This document shows positions 1-6,125 of a DNA stretch of 7,558 nucleotides, one piece after another. Source of the DNA: Clostridia bacterium. Lineage in GTDB: Bacteria > Bacillota > Clostridia > Oscillospirales > CAG-272. The notes below the pieces were generated by a model. That model was not told where the DNA came from. It worked only from the letters and a program-made list of their open reading frames with translations, and did no database searches. The position numbers and the translations under genes were made by a program. The stretch is from the NCBI GenBank assembly GCA_017520365.1, contig JAFXFQ010000258.1, positions 1 to 7,558 on the forward strand, given 5' to 3'. Positions within the stretch are counted from its first letter, which is position 1. Every line of letters begins with the position of its first letter.

Positions 1-363
1 CATGATCTCACTGTTGGGGAGAGCAAATCTCTTGCCGGGAGCACCGCTGGAGAGAAGGAAAGCTCCCAAAGAAGCAGCCATACCGATACATGTGGTGGAA
101 ACGTCACACTTGATAAAATTCATAGTATCGTAGATGGCAAGGCCTGCGGAAACACTTCCGCCGGGGCTGTTGATGTAAAGGCAGATATCCTTGTCAGGAT
201 CCTGAGCCTCAAGGAAGAGAAGCTGTGCTACAACAAGTGAAGCGGTAACGTCGTTTACCTCATCTGCAAGAAAAACGATTCTGTCGTTGAGAAGTCGGGA
301 GTAAATGTCGTAAGCTCTTTCGCCACGGCTGGTCTGTTCAATGACGGTAGGTACAAGTGCCAT
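1..363 (-). CDS. clpP: ATP-dependent Clp protease proteolytic subunit ClpP (3' end cut by window edge)
   Basis: Serine peptidase subunit that forms the tetradecameric chamber of the Clp protease and degrades proteins unfolded by ClpX or ClpC in the cytoplasm. Translating the minus strand from the ATG at 361-363 gives 121 residues beginning MALVPTVIEQTSRGERAYD, the classic ClpP N-terminus, which fixes the start. The oxyanion-loop region INSPGGSVSAG is at residues 64-74. The nucleophile is Ser98 in GMAASLGAF (94-102). The window ends at residue 121 (NSEIM), two residues short of the position expected for the catalytic His (about 123), so His and Asp of the triad are not visible. The ribosome binding site is AAAGGA, nine bases before the ATG. 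It lies 107 bases downstream of tig, the usual tig-clpP order. That gap holds a hairpin and a possible CtsR operator. The visible frame is intact. Confidence 0.97.
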   Translation of the reverse strand, partial: MALVPTVIEQTSRGERAYDIYSRLLNDRIVFLADEVNDVTASLVVAQLLFLEAQDPDKDICLYINSPGGSVSAGLAIYDTMNFIKCDVSTTCIGMAASLGAFLLSSGAPGKRFALPNSEIM

Positions 364-384
364 AATGATATTTCCTTTCATATT

Positions 385-401
385 AGTCATAATTTGTCAA
401 A
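385..401. promoter_or_regulatory. Candidate CtsR-type heptad-repeat operator upstream of clpP
   Basis: Read on the plus strand, the site is AGTCATA-ATT-TGTCAAA: two heptads separated by three bases. The published CtsR consensus is (A/G)GTCAAA-NAN-(A/G)GTCAAA. Twelve of the 14 heptad positions match, and the spacing is exact. The mismatches are one base in each heptad, plus the central spacer A. It lies 22 bases upstream of the clpP start, where CtsR sites are found in other Firmicutes. The region is AT-rich, so a chance match is possible. CtsR itself is not in the window. Confidence 0.4.
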
Positions 402-432
402 AAAACGTTAAAAAGTGCCAATAATCACAATC

Positions 433-453
433 ACCGCTGCCAAAGGCAGCGGT
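433..453 (-). terminator. Perfect 9-bp hairpin between tig and clpP (weak terminator or attenuator)
   Basis: Nine bases (433-441) pair perfectly with 445-453 around a three-base loop. In the transcript the stem is ACCGCTGCC/GGCAGCGGT, and it lies 17 bases after the tig stop codon. The sequence after it (GATTGTGATTATT) is only mildly U-rich, with a run of five U about 20 bases further on. A strong intrinsic terminator would have an immediate U-tract, so this looks more like a partial terminator, an attenuator, or a 3'-end stabiliser that lowers clpP expression relative to tig. Confidence 0.5.
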
Positions 454-470
454 AATTGATATTATATAAA

Positions 471-1805
471 TTATTCTTCTGTTGCAGCTGCATCGTCAGC
501 CTTCTTAGCGGCCTTCTTTGCAGTCTTCTTTGCGATAACCGCCTCTGCCTTGATGAGATCAACAGCCTTCTTAACCTTGATGTCCTCAGCAAGGTCAGCA
601 GCCTCGATAGAAGCCTTGATCTTGTCAACCTCCATGCTGTAAGCCTCGGAGAGACGAGCGTACTCAGCCTCGATCTCATCGTCGCTTGCGGTAATAGCCT
701 CAAGCTCAGCGATCTTCTCAAGTGCGAGACGTGTCTTAACCTGCTTTTCAGCCTGGGGACGCATCTGTGTGCGGAGAGCATCGAGATCCATGCCTGTGTA
801 CTGGAAGTATGTCTTGAGATCAAGACCCTGCATACGGAGTCTTGTATCGTAGTCGCGAACGAAGTTCTCGGTTTCGTTTACGTACATAGCCTCGGGGATG
901 TCAGCCTCCAGCTTTTCAATGATGGCATCGATGAGCTGATCCTCAACAGCGCGGTCAGCCTCGTTTTCCTTTTTCTCCTTGATTTTTGCCTTAACGTCAG
1001 CTTCGTATTCAGCAACTGTGTCAAAGTCGGAAACGTCACGAACGAACTCGTCGTCAAGCTCGGGGAGCTCCTTGAGCTTGAGGCCGTTGAGACGGCACTT
1101 GAAGGTAGCATCCTTATCAGCAAGCTCCTTAGCGTGGTACTCAGCAGGGAACTTAACGTTAACGTCGAACTCCTCGCCGATGCTGTGACCAACGATCTGA
1201 TCCTCGAAGCCGGGGATGAACTGGCCGGAGCCGAGAATGAGGTCAGAGCCCTCAGCCTTGCCGCCGTCGAAAGCAACGCCGTCAACAAAGCCCTCGTAGT
1301 TGATGTTAGCTGTATCGCCGATCTGTGCTGCACGGTCAGCAATATCGATCATTCTGGAGTTACGCTCACGAACGCGGTCGATCTCAGCGCGGATCTCGTT
1401 AGCAGTTACTCTGATAGTGTCCTTTGTAACCTCGATGCCCTTGTAGCCATCGATGGAAACCTCAGGCTTTGTGTAAACCTTTGCAACAAGAACAACACCG
1501 TTCTCGTCAACAGATTCGATGTCGAATTCGGGCTGGCTTACAACGTTAAGACCGGACTCCTTGAGAGCCTCTGTGTAAACCTCGGGAATGAGGTCGTTGA
1601 TAGCATCCTCGTAGAATACACCCTTGCCGTACATCTTCTCAACGATAGAGCGGGGAGCTTTACCCTTTCTGAAGCCGGGAACGGTGATATTCTTTGCCTG
1701 CTTTGCGTAAACCTTGCTTACAGCAGCATTGAACTTGTCAGCATCAATGCCGATCTTGAGCTCATGAAGATTTGTTTCAATCTTGTTAGCAGAAATAAGA
1801 CTCAT
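471..1805 (-). CDS. tig: Trigger factor (ribosome-associated chaperone and peptidyl-prolyl isomerase)
   Basis: Cytoplasmic chaperone that docks at the ribosome exit tunnel and assists folding of nascent chains. The protein has 444 residues, normal for the family. The N-terminal ribosome-binding domain carries the signature GFRKGKAP at residues 44-51. The FKBP-type isomerase domain spans about 155-245, with GDTANINYEGFVDG (162-175) and a GSGQFIPGFEDQIVG segment (191-205). The rest is the helical C-terminal chaperone domain, ending in a low-complexity Lys/Ala tail (about 422-444) with an acidic terminus. The ATG at 1803-1805 is preceded by a strong AAGGAG ten bases upstream, and a sigma-A-type promoter lies at 1858-1886. 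The gene uses no TTA, CTA or TCA codons, as inferred from an aligned antisense frame open across its whole length, consistent with strong expression. clpP follows 107 bases downstream. Confidence 0.97.
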   Translation of the reverse strand: MSLISANKIETNLHELKIGIDADKFNAAVSKVYAKQAKNITVPGFRKGKAPRSIVEKMYGKGVFYEDAINDLIPEVYTEALKESGLNVVSQPEFDIESVDENGVVLVAKVYTKPEVSIDGYKGIEVTKDTIRVTANEIRAEIDRVRERNSRMIDIADRAAQIGDTANINYEGFVDGVAFDGGKAEGSDLILGSGQFIPGFEDQIVGHSIGEEFDVNVKFPAEYHAKELADKDATFKCRLNGLKLKELPELDDEFVRDVSDFDTVAEYEADVKAKIKEKKENEADRAVEDQLIDAIIEKLEADIPEAMYVNETENFVRDYDTRLRMQGLDLKTYFQYTGMDLDALRTQMRPQAEKQVKTRLALEKIAELEAITASDDEIEAEYARLSEAYSMEVDKIKASIEAADLAEDIKVKKAVDLIKAEAVIAKKTAKKAAKKADDAAATEE

Positions 1806-1857
1806 TTTTATATATCTCCTTGTATCTTATGTTATCTGAGTTAATTTGCCTCTATAT

Positions 1858-1886
1858 ATAATACTGATTATACCGTAAAAAGTCAA
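1858..1886 (-). promoter_or_regulatory. Sigma-A-type promoter of tig
   Basis: On the minus strand the -35 box is TTGACT (1886-1881, five of six consensus bases). A 17-base spacer follows, and the -10 box is TATTAT (1863-1858, five of six). Transcription would begin near 1851, giving a leader of about 45 bases that ends in AAGGAG before the tig ATG. No operator or riboswitch-like structure is evident in the leader. This promoter separates the tig-clpP unit from the upstream operon. Confidence 0.8.
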
Positions 1887-1945
1887 CAATTTTTTTGGAA
1901 TTATTTATGCAACACGGCAAAATTCAGTAAAATATCAAAAAAAAG

Positions 1946-2671
1946 TCAATAATCCGATGGGAAAGTTATCATTGGGATGAAATCAAGGTAGTCAGCCGAG
2001 ATGATAGTCATACGGATACCGTCTGTTTCAACAGTTTTTGGGATGCTGTAGTTTGAGTGTATATGTCCGAAATAGCAGCTTTTGATGCCGTATTTCTTCA
2101 TCGTTTCAATAAACTCATTGCATCGGAAATCCTTGAAAACGGGAGGAAAGTGAAAGTAAACGAGAATAGGCTTGTCACCGTCTCCTCTCAGCTTCACGGC
2201 CTCCTTAAGGCTCATCTCAAGTCGGGCGTTTTCACGGTTTACTATTTTTTGATAATCGGCAGTCTCCGTCACCTGAAGCTTTTCTTCAACATACCAGCCT
2301 CTGGTGCCTGCGATAATGGCATCCTCGGTCTCGATGGCATTGTTGTAAAGAAATTCTATGGTGGTGATGCCGTTTTCCTCGAAAAAGGCATTCATTTTGG
2401 TAACCGTTGACCACCAATAATCATGGTTTCCCTTGCCGATTATCTTTTTTCCGGGCAGGCTGTCAATAAGCTTCAGGTCAGCCAAAGCCTCGTTAAGGTC
2501 AATGCCCCAGGATATATCTCCCGGCACTACTACCGTGTCGTCATCGGACACGACAGCTCTCCAGCGCTTTTCAAGCTTTTCGGCATAGCCTTGCCAACGG
2601 TGGCCGAACTTGTCCATAGGCTTGTTTACGGAGAGTGAGAGATGAAGATCGGCAATTGAAAAAAGAGACAT
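1946..2671 (-). CDS. Calcineurin-like metallophosphoesterase of unknown substrate
   Basis: A 241-residue cytoplasmic protein with every metal-binding motif of the calcineurin-like phosphoesterase superfamily in order. These are Asp8-x-His10 (ADLHLS), Gly51-Asp52 (PGDISWG), Gly81-Asn82-His83-Asp84 (GNHDYWW), His174 (FHFPP) and Gly202-His203-x-His205 (GHIHSN). A two-metal phosphohydrolase is therefore well supported, but the substrate cannot be read from the sequence. The DLHLS...GDISWG...GNHDYWW pattern resembles a conserved family of small uncharacterised predicted phosphohydrolases in Firmicutes. The frame continues upstream to 2893, but the ATG at 2669-2671 is chosen because the metallophosphatase fold begins there (MSLFSIADLH). 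The upstream extension would overlap thrC and is low-complexity. The start lies four bases after the thrC stop with only a weak GGG Shine-Dalgarno, so translational coupling is likely. It is the last gene of the upstream operon. A run of eight T follows the stop, but no good hairpin precedes it. Confidence 0.9.
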   Translation of the reverse strand: MSLFSIADLHLSLSVNKPMDKFGHRWQGYAEKLEKRWRAVVSDDDTVVVPGDISWGIDLNEALADLKLIDSLPGKKIIGKGNHDYWWSTVTKMNAFFEENGITTIEFLYNNAIETEDAIIAGTRGWYVEEKLQVTETADYQKIVNRENARLEMSLKEAVKLRGDGDKPILVYFHFPPVFKDFRCNEFIETMKKYGIKSCYFGHIHSNYSIPKTVETDGIRMTIISADYLDFIPMITFPSDY

Positions 2672-2675
2672 AGGC

Positions 2676-4160
2676 TTACCCGTTAAAAATGCAGTCTGCC
2701 ATATCCTTGGGGTCGCAAACTGATTTAAAGCGAACAGGCATCGTGAGAGTTGCCTTGAGAGGCGCGGGGGCTGTCGTGCCGGAGAGCTTCTCAAGGGTGT
2801 CAAGGATAACGGCGGGCTCATCGGAGGTGCAAGGAGATCCGAGGGATGCACAAACATCCTGAGAGAATTTGTAAGGGCTTGCGGTGGAGGCAACTACGCA
2901 GGGAGTGCTGTCGCCTGTGTCACGGCGGTATTTTTCAAGGCATCCGAGAGCAACGCAGGTGTGAGGATCTGCAAGATAGTTCTTTTTTTCATATGTAGCC
3001 TTGATGGTAGCGGCAGTCTCCTCCTCGCTTGCGGAATAACCGTAGAAGGTCTCGCGGATCTTTTCCATAAGTGAGTCGGGAGCCTGATACTTGCCATCGC
3101 GTGTGAGCTTTTCCATACAATCCTTTGTGGTCTCAGCGCCGCCGAGAAGGAAAAGAAGACGCTCAAGATTGGAGGAGATGAGAATGTCCATAGAGGGAGA
3201 CATTGTCTTGTGGAACACTCTCTGTCTGTCGTAAAGACCTGTATTGATAAAGTCTGTGAGGACGCAGTTGGCGTTGGAGGCGCAGATCATTTTGTCGATT
3301 GGAAGACCCATAGTCTTTGCAATGTATGCGGCAAAGATGTTGCCGAAGTTACCTGTGGGAACGCAAACGTTCATCTTCTCGCCAAGCTTTACAGCGCCGC
3401 TCTTAACGAGGTCGCAGTAAGCGGAAACGTAGTAAACTATCTGAGGAGCAAGACGTCCCCAGTTGATGGAGTTTGCGCTGGAGAAGAAGAATCCGCATTC
3501 CTCTGCCTTTTTTGCAAGATCGCTGTCTGCAAAAATTGCTTTAACGCCGTTCTGGGCATCGTCAAAGTTTCCGTAAACTGCCATAACGTTTACGTTTTCG
3601 CCCGCCTGAGTTGTCATCTGCATCTTCTGCATAGTGCTGACACCGTCAACGGGGAAGTAAACTGTAATATCGATTCCGTCAACGTCACGGTAGCCCTCAA
3701 GAGCTGCCTTGCCTGTGTCACCGCTTGTTGCAACAAGAATGTGAGCTCTCTTTTCCTCTCCTGTCATCTTGAGGGCAGAGGAAAGGAGGCGGGGCATTAT
3801 CTGAAGTGCCATATCCTTGAATGCGCAGGTGGGACCGTGCCAAAGCTCAAGGGAGTATACTCCGTCACCGATGTGAACCAGGGGTGCGGCACCTCCGGGG
3901 AAGCGCTCCTCGGAGTAAGCCTCAGTGCAGTCAGAAAGAAGCTTATCCTTGTCATAATCGCAAAGGAACATGGAAAGGATACGCGCTGCTCTCTTTTCAT
4001 ATGGAAGAGCAGCTATCTCTTCAATGTCGGAAAGAGAGAGGGAGGGGATAGCTGTGGGCATATAAAGACCCTTGTCGGGCGCAAGTCCCTTCTTTATGGC
4101 TTCGGCGGATGTAACACCGATGGGATTTGCAGATACATCTCTTGTACTTACGTAATTCAT
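2676..4160 (-). CDS. thrC: Threonine synthase (PLP-dependent)
   Basis: Converts O-phospho-L-homoserine and water to L-threonine and phosphate, the last step of threonine biosynthesis. The protein has 494 residues, matching the long form of the family with the N-terminal STRD segment (residues 5-8), not the roughly 350-residue Bacillus form. The PLP Schiff-base lysine is Lys115 in HGPTCAFKDMALQ (108-120). The conserved ATSGDTGKAALEG stretch is at 144-156, and the phosphate-cradling loop PTGNFGN at 268-274. The ATG at 4158-4160 has AAAGGGAAG about nine bases upstream and starts four bases after the dipeptidase stop. The metallophosphoesterase follows after four bases. No T-box, attenuator or other threonine-responsive leader is visible. 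Homoserine kinase and homoserine dehydrogenase genes are absent from the window, so thrC is separated from its pathway partners here. Confidence 0.95.
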   Translation of the reverse strand: MNYVSTRDVSANPIGVTSAEAIKKGLAPDKGLYMPTAIPSLSLSDIEEIAALPYEKRAARILSMFLCDYDKDKLLSDCTEAYSEERFPGGAAPLVHIGDGVYSLELWHGPTCAFKDMALQIMPRLLSSALKMTGEEKRAHILVATSGDTGKAALEGYRDVDGIDITVYFPVDGVSTMQKMQMTTQAGENVNVMAVYGNFDDAQNGVKAIFADSDLAKKAEECGFFFSSANSINWGRLAPQIVYYVSAYCDLVKSGAVKLGEKMNVCVPTGNFGNIFAAYIAKTMGLPIDKMICASNANCVLTDFINTGLYDRQRVFHKTMSPSMDILISSNLERLLFLLGGAETTKDCMEKLTRDGKYQAPDSLMEKIRETFYGYSASEEETAATIKATYEKKNYLADPHTCVALGCLEKYRRDTGDSTPCVVASTASPYKFSQDVCASLGSPCTSDEPAVILDTLEKLSGTTAPAPLKATLTMPVRFKSVCDPKDMADCIFNG

Positions 4161-4164
4161 GATT

Positions 4165-5076
4165 TTAAACTTCCCTTTGGAGATTATTTATAAAAAAATT
4201 ATAAGCATTGTTGTAAAAGACGCCCTCGGCAAAGCTTTCGCCGAATCTTTTTGAAAGGGCATCATAAAGTCGGGGCAGTGAGGAAATATCCTCCAGCTCC
4301 CTCGGTGTAATACCTATCCCGTCAAAATCACAGCCGAGACAGATACATCCATCGCCGAGAAGGCTTCGATAGTGGCTGATGTGATCGATGACGTGGCAAA
4401 TTTCGGCGCGCTCTCCGAAAAGATGAGGGGGATAAAGGGAAATGCCGATAATTCCTCCTCCCTCGGCAACCGATCTTGCAATGTTGTCCGGCAGATTTCG
4501 CCTGTGATGGCAAACAGTACGGGAATTTGAATGGGTGGCAATAACAGGTTTTTTCGTTTTTCTTCCTCTTTCAAGGGTGTACAGTGCTGCTTTGTCGCTT
4601 GCGTGGGATATGTCGGGAATGATGCCTGTACTAAAGCACTCCTCCAGAATATCCTTGCCCTTTTTTGTAAGCTCCTCACTTGTGTCCCAGGCACCTCCGA
4701 CAGCGCTCAATCCTTTCCAGACAAGCGTCAGTACCCTTACACCGAAATCGTAAAGACGGGTGACTCCGTCGGGGATGTCGGATATGAGGCGTGAGTCCTC
4801 AACGGTGAGGATAAAGCCGCTCCCTGAGCTTTGGAGAGTATTGGCATCGGTTATATAGCCGTTGCACTGATCCTTGAAATACCCGGCCGCATTTTTAAAA
4901 AATTCAAAGCATTCTCCGTCAGAAAGAGCCGGGTCACTCCAAATGGCAGCGCATTGAAGATATTTTTCAAAGCAGGAGGTTTTTTCGAGAGAAACGTGGA
5001 GAGCATTGCTTTCAATGCTTTCCCCCCTTTTGTAAAGAAGGGAGGGGGTGTCACAGTGAAGGTCAAAAAGCTTCAT
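4165..5076 (-). CDS. M19-family (renal/membrane dipeptidase type) zinc dipeptidase
   Basis: Predicted dipeptidase of peptidase family M19 with 303 residues and no signal peptide or membrane segment, so probably cytoplasmic. Family zinc ligands are recognisable: His7 and Asp9 in FDLHCDTP, the bridging Glu93 in LTVEDSR, His158 in DISHAS and His182 in ATHSNSR. The substrate-binding Arg is probably Arg193 in RNLPDN, and the catalytic-region Asp is Asp250 in GCDFDG. The position of the substrate-contacting His of mammalian renal dipeptidase (in LTLTH) appears to be Trp120 here (LTLVW), so specificity may differ from the mammalian enzyme. The ATG at 5074-5076 is three bases after the yraN stop, with no clear Shine-Dalgarno, and a 6-bp hairpin lies just upstream, so translational coupling to yraN is likely. 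Which dipeptides it cleaves cannot be inferred. Recycling amino acids from short peptides is the conservative guess. Confidence 0.9.
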   Translation of the reverse strand: MKLFDLHCDTPSLLYKRGESIESNALHVSLEKTSCFEKYLQCAAIWSDPALSDGECFEFFKNAAGYFKDQCNGYITDANTLQSSGSGFILTVEDSRLISDIPDGVTRLYDFGVRVLTLVWKGLSAVGGAWDTSEELTKKGKDILEECFSTGIIPDISHASDKAALYTLERGRKTKKPVIATHSNSRTVCHHRRNLPDNIARSVAEGGGIIGISLYPPHLFGERAEICHVIDHISHYRSLLGDGCICLGCDFDGIGITPRELEDISSLPRLYDALSKRFGESFAEGVFYNNAYNFFINNLQREV

Positions 5077-5079
5077 CAG

Positions 5080-5475
5080 TCAAGAACGCCGAATGGCGTT
5101 TTCCATATGTACTATCTTCAGCACCTTGTATTTATCACTGTCAGGCTGTATATATACCTCAATAACGTCAAGGCGAGGGAAAAGACCGTCGGTTGTGTCA
5201 CGGTTTTTTCGCATATACTCCTGAGCTGCAAAAATAAGCTTTTTTTGCTTGTTTATATCAACGGCTGCACTTGGCCTGCCGAAGTGGTGTCGCGCATCCG
5301 GATACTCGCTTCTCGTTTTCACCTCGCAGAAAACGATATGGGTATCGTTTTTGGCTATAATGTCAGTCTCAAGGTGACCGGAGCGAACGTTACGGCCGAT
5401 GATGGAAAAACCTTTTCCGCAGAGAAATGAGGTTGCGCTGTCCTCACCCTTTTTTCCGAAAAGCTTAGAGTCCAT
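5080..5475 (-). CDS. yraN: YraN/UPF0102 family protein with predicted nuclease fold
   Basis: Small 131-residue protein matching the UPF0102 (YraN) family in length and motif order. It has the N-terminal KKGEDSATSFL segment (residues 8-18), RNVRSGHLETDIIA (28-41), VFCEVKTRS (48-56), FGRPSAAV (65-72) and RLDVIEV (101-107). The Glu36/Asp38 and Glu51-x-Lys53 arrangement resembles the PD-(D/E)XK nuclease active site (Asp, then Glu-x-Lys). Nuclease activity is an inference from the fold, and the cellular role is not established. The usual GEIDLIA motif reads LETDIIA here, but the acidic residues are kept. The ATG at 5473-5475 overlaps the rnhB stop by 11 bases. The rnhB-yraN pairing is common in Firmicutes, which supports the call. 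Confidence 0.9.
   Translation of the reverse strand: MDSKLFGKKGEDSATSFLCGKGFSIIGRNVRSGHLETDIIAKNDTHIVFCEVKTRSEYPDARHHFGRPSAAVDINKQKKLIFAAQEYMRKNRDTTDGLFPRLDVIEVYIQPDSDKYKVLKIVHMENAIRRS
5085..5100 (-). repeat. Small inverted repeat at the yraN 3' end, before the dipeptidase start
   Basis: A perfect 6-bp stem (AACGCC/GGCGTT) with a four-base loop lies within the last codons of yraN, ending eight bases before the dipeptidase ATG at 5076. In the transcript it occupies the position where a Shine-Dalgarno would be expected, and no purine-rich site is seen. It could make dipeptidase initiation depend on ribosomes arriving from yraN. The stem is short, and it lies within coding sequence, so a chance origin is plausible. 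Confidence 0.35.
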
Positions 5476-6124
5476 TTTCTTCTTTTTCCCGCTTTTCAGC
5501 GAGCCATCCCTCTAATTTTTCACGGTCCCTTTCGAGAAAGGAGAGAAAAGATCTTCTGTGCTCGGGACAAGGGCCATATTCATAAACCGCAAGCTTGTGA
5601 GCCTTTGTGGGATAGCCCTTGTGCTTTTTGAAATTGTACAGAGGGTACTTTTCGTCAAGCTCCTCGCAGAGGCGGTCACGGGTGACCTTTGCAAGAATGG
5701 ATGCCGCCGCAATGGACTGGGAGAGCGCATCTCCTCCAACAACGGCAACAGCCTTTTGCTTAAAGCCCCTGTTGATGTTACCGTCAACGAGAACGATATC
5801 AGGCTCAACGGAAAGGCCTTCTATTGAACGGCGCATAGCCCGGAGACTTGCTTCAAGAATGTTTATGGTGTCTATTTCCTCAGGCGTGGAAAGGGCGATC
5901 GAATATGAGAGAGCCTTTTCGCATATCTCTGAAAAAAGCTTTTCACGCTTTTTCTCGGAGAGCTTTTTTGAATCGTCAAGCCCTTCGATAACGGCACCAT
6001 CAGGCAAAATGCAGGCGGCAGCAACAACAGGACCCGCAAGAGGTCCTCTGCCTGCCTCATCCGTTCCACAAACGTATTTCACGCCGTCGATTTTAAACTG
6101 ATCGTCAAATGAATAATCCAGCAT
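5465..6124 (-). CDS. rnhB: Ribonuclease HII
   Basis: Endonuclease that cuts the RNA strand of RNA-DNA hybrids and acts at ribonucleotides misincorporated into DNA. From the ATG at 6122-6124 the protein has 219 residues. The catalytic DEDD set is visible: Asp22-Glu23 in GTDEAGRGPLAGPV (20-33), Asp114 in LVDGN and Asp150 in AKVTRDR. The conserved substrate-binding segment KKHKGYPTKAH is at 166-176. The frame remains open upstream to a TTG at 6182-6184 that would add 20 residues and overlap rbgA by 59 bases. I prefer the ATG because it starts one base after the rbgA stop (TGACATG), and the extension has no family counterpart. Initiation is probably coupled to rbgA termination, since only a weak GGG lies upstream. 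The gene overlaps yraN by 11 bases at its 3' end. Confidence 0.95.
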   Translation of the reverse strand: MLDYSFDDQFKIDGVKYVCGTDEAGRGPLAGPVVAAACILPDGAVIEGLDDSKKLSEKKREKLFSEICEKALSYSIALSTPEEIDTINILEASLRAMRRSIEGLSVEPDIVLVDGNINRGFKQKAVAVVGGDALSQSIAAASILAKVTRDRLCEELDEKYPLYNFKKHKGYPTKAHKLAVYEYGPCPEHRRSFLSFLERDREKLEGWLAEKREKEENGL

Positions 6125-6125
6125 G

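Noticed and set aside
456..1844. A 462-codon open frame on the plus strand, antisense to tig
   Set aside because: It starts at TTG and is exactly codon-aligned with tig, so its stop codons would arise only from TTA, CTA or TCA codons in tig, which tig avoids. The product looks like no known family, is Leu/Val/Ser-rich and has no ribosome binding site. It is a codon-bias shadow.
1937..1990. Intrinsic terminator after the metallophosphoesterase
   Set aside because: There is a run of eight T in the transcript right after the stop codon, but only a bulged, AT-rich stem can be drawn before it. A terminator is expected somewhere in 1806-1945, but I could not identify one with confidence.
2672..2893. 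A 74-residue N-terminal extension of the metallophosphoesterase
   Set aside because: It would overlap the 3' end of thrC by more than 200 bases, is Pro/Ser/Arg/Leu-rich and low in complexity, and precedes a start (MSLFSIADLH) at the natural beginning of the fold.
3210..4193. A 327-codon open frame on the plus strand, antisense to thrC
   Set aside because: It is codon-aligned with thrC and explained by the same codon avoidance. The product has no recognisable domain, while thrC shows complete active-site motifs.
4198..4203. Perfect TATAAT on the minus strand about 40 bases upstream of thrC, a possible internal promoter
   Set aside because: It lies in an AT-rich run coding for the dipeptidase C-terminus (Ala-Tyr-Asn-Phe-Phe). 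No -35-like box lies 16-18 bases upstream, where the sequence is GC-rich.
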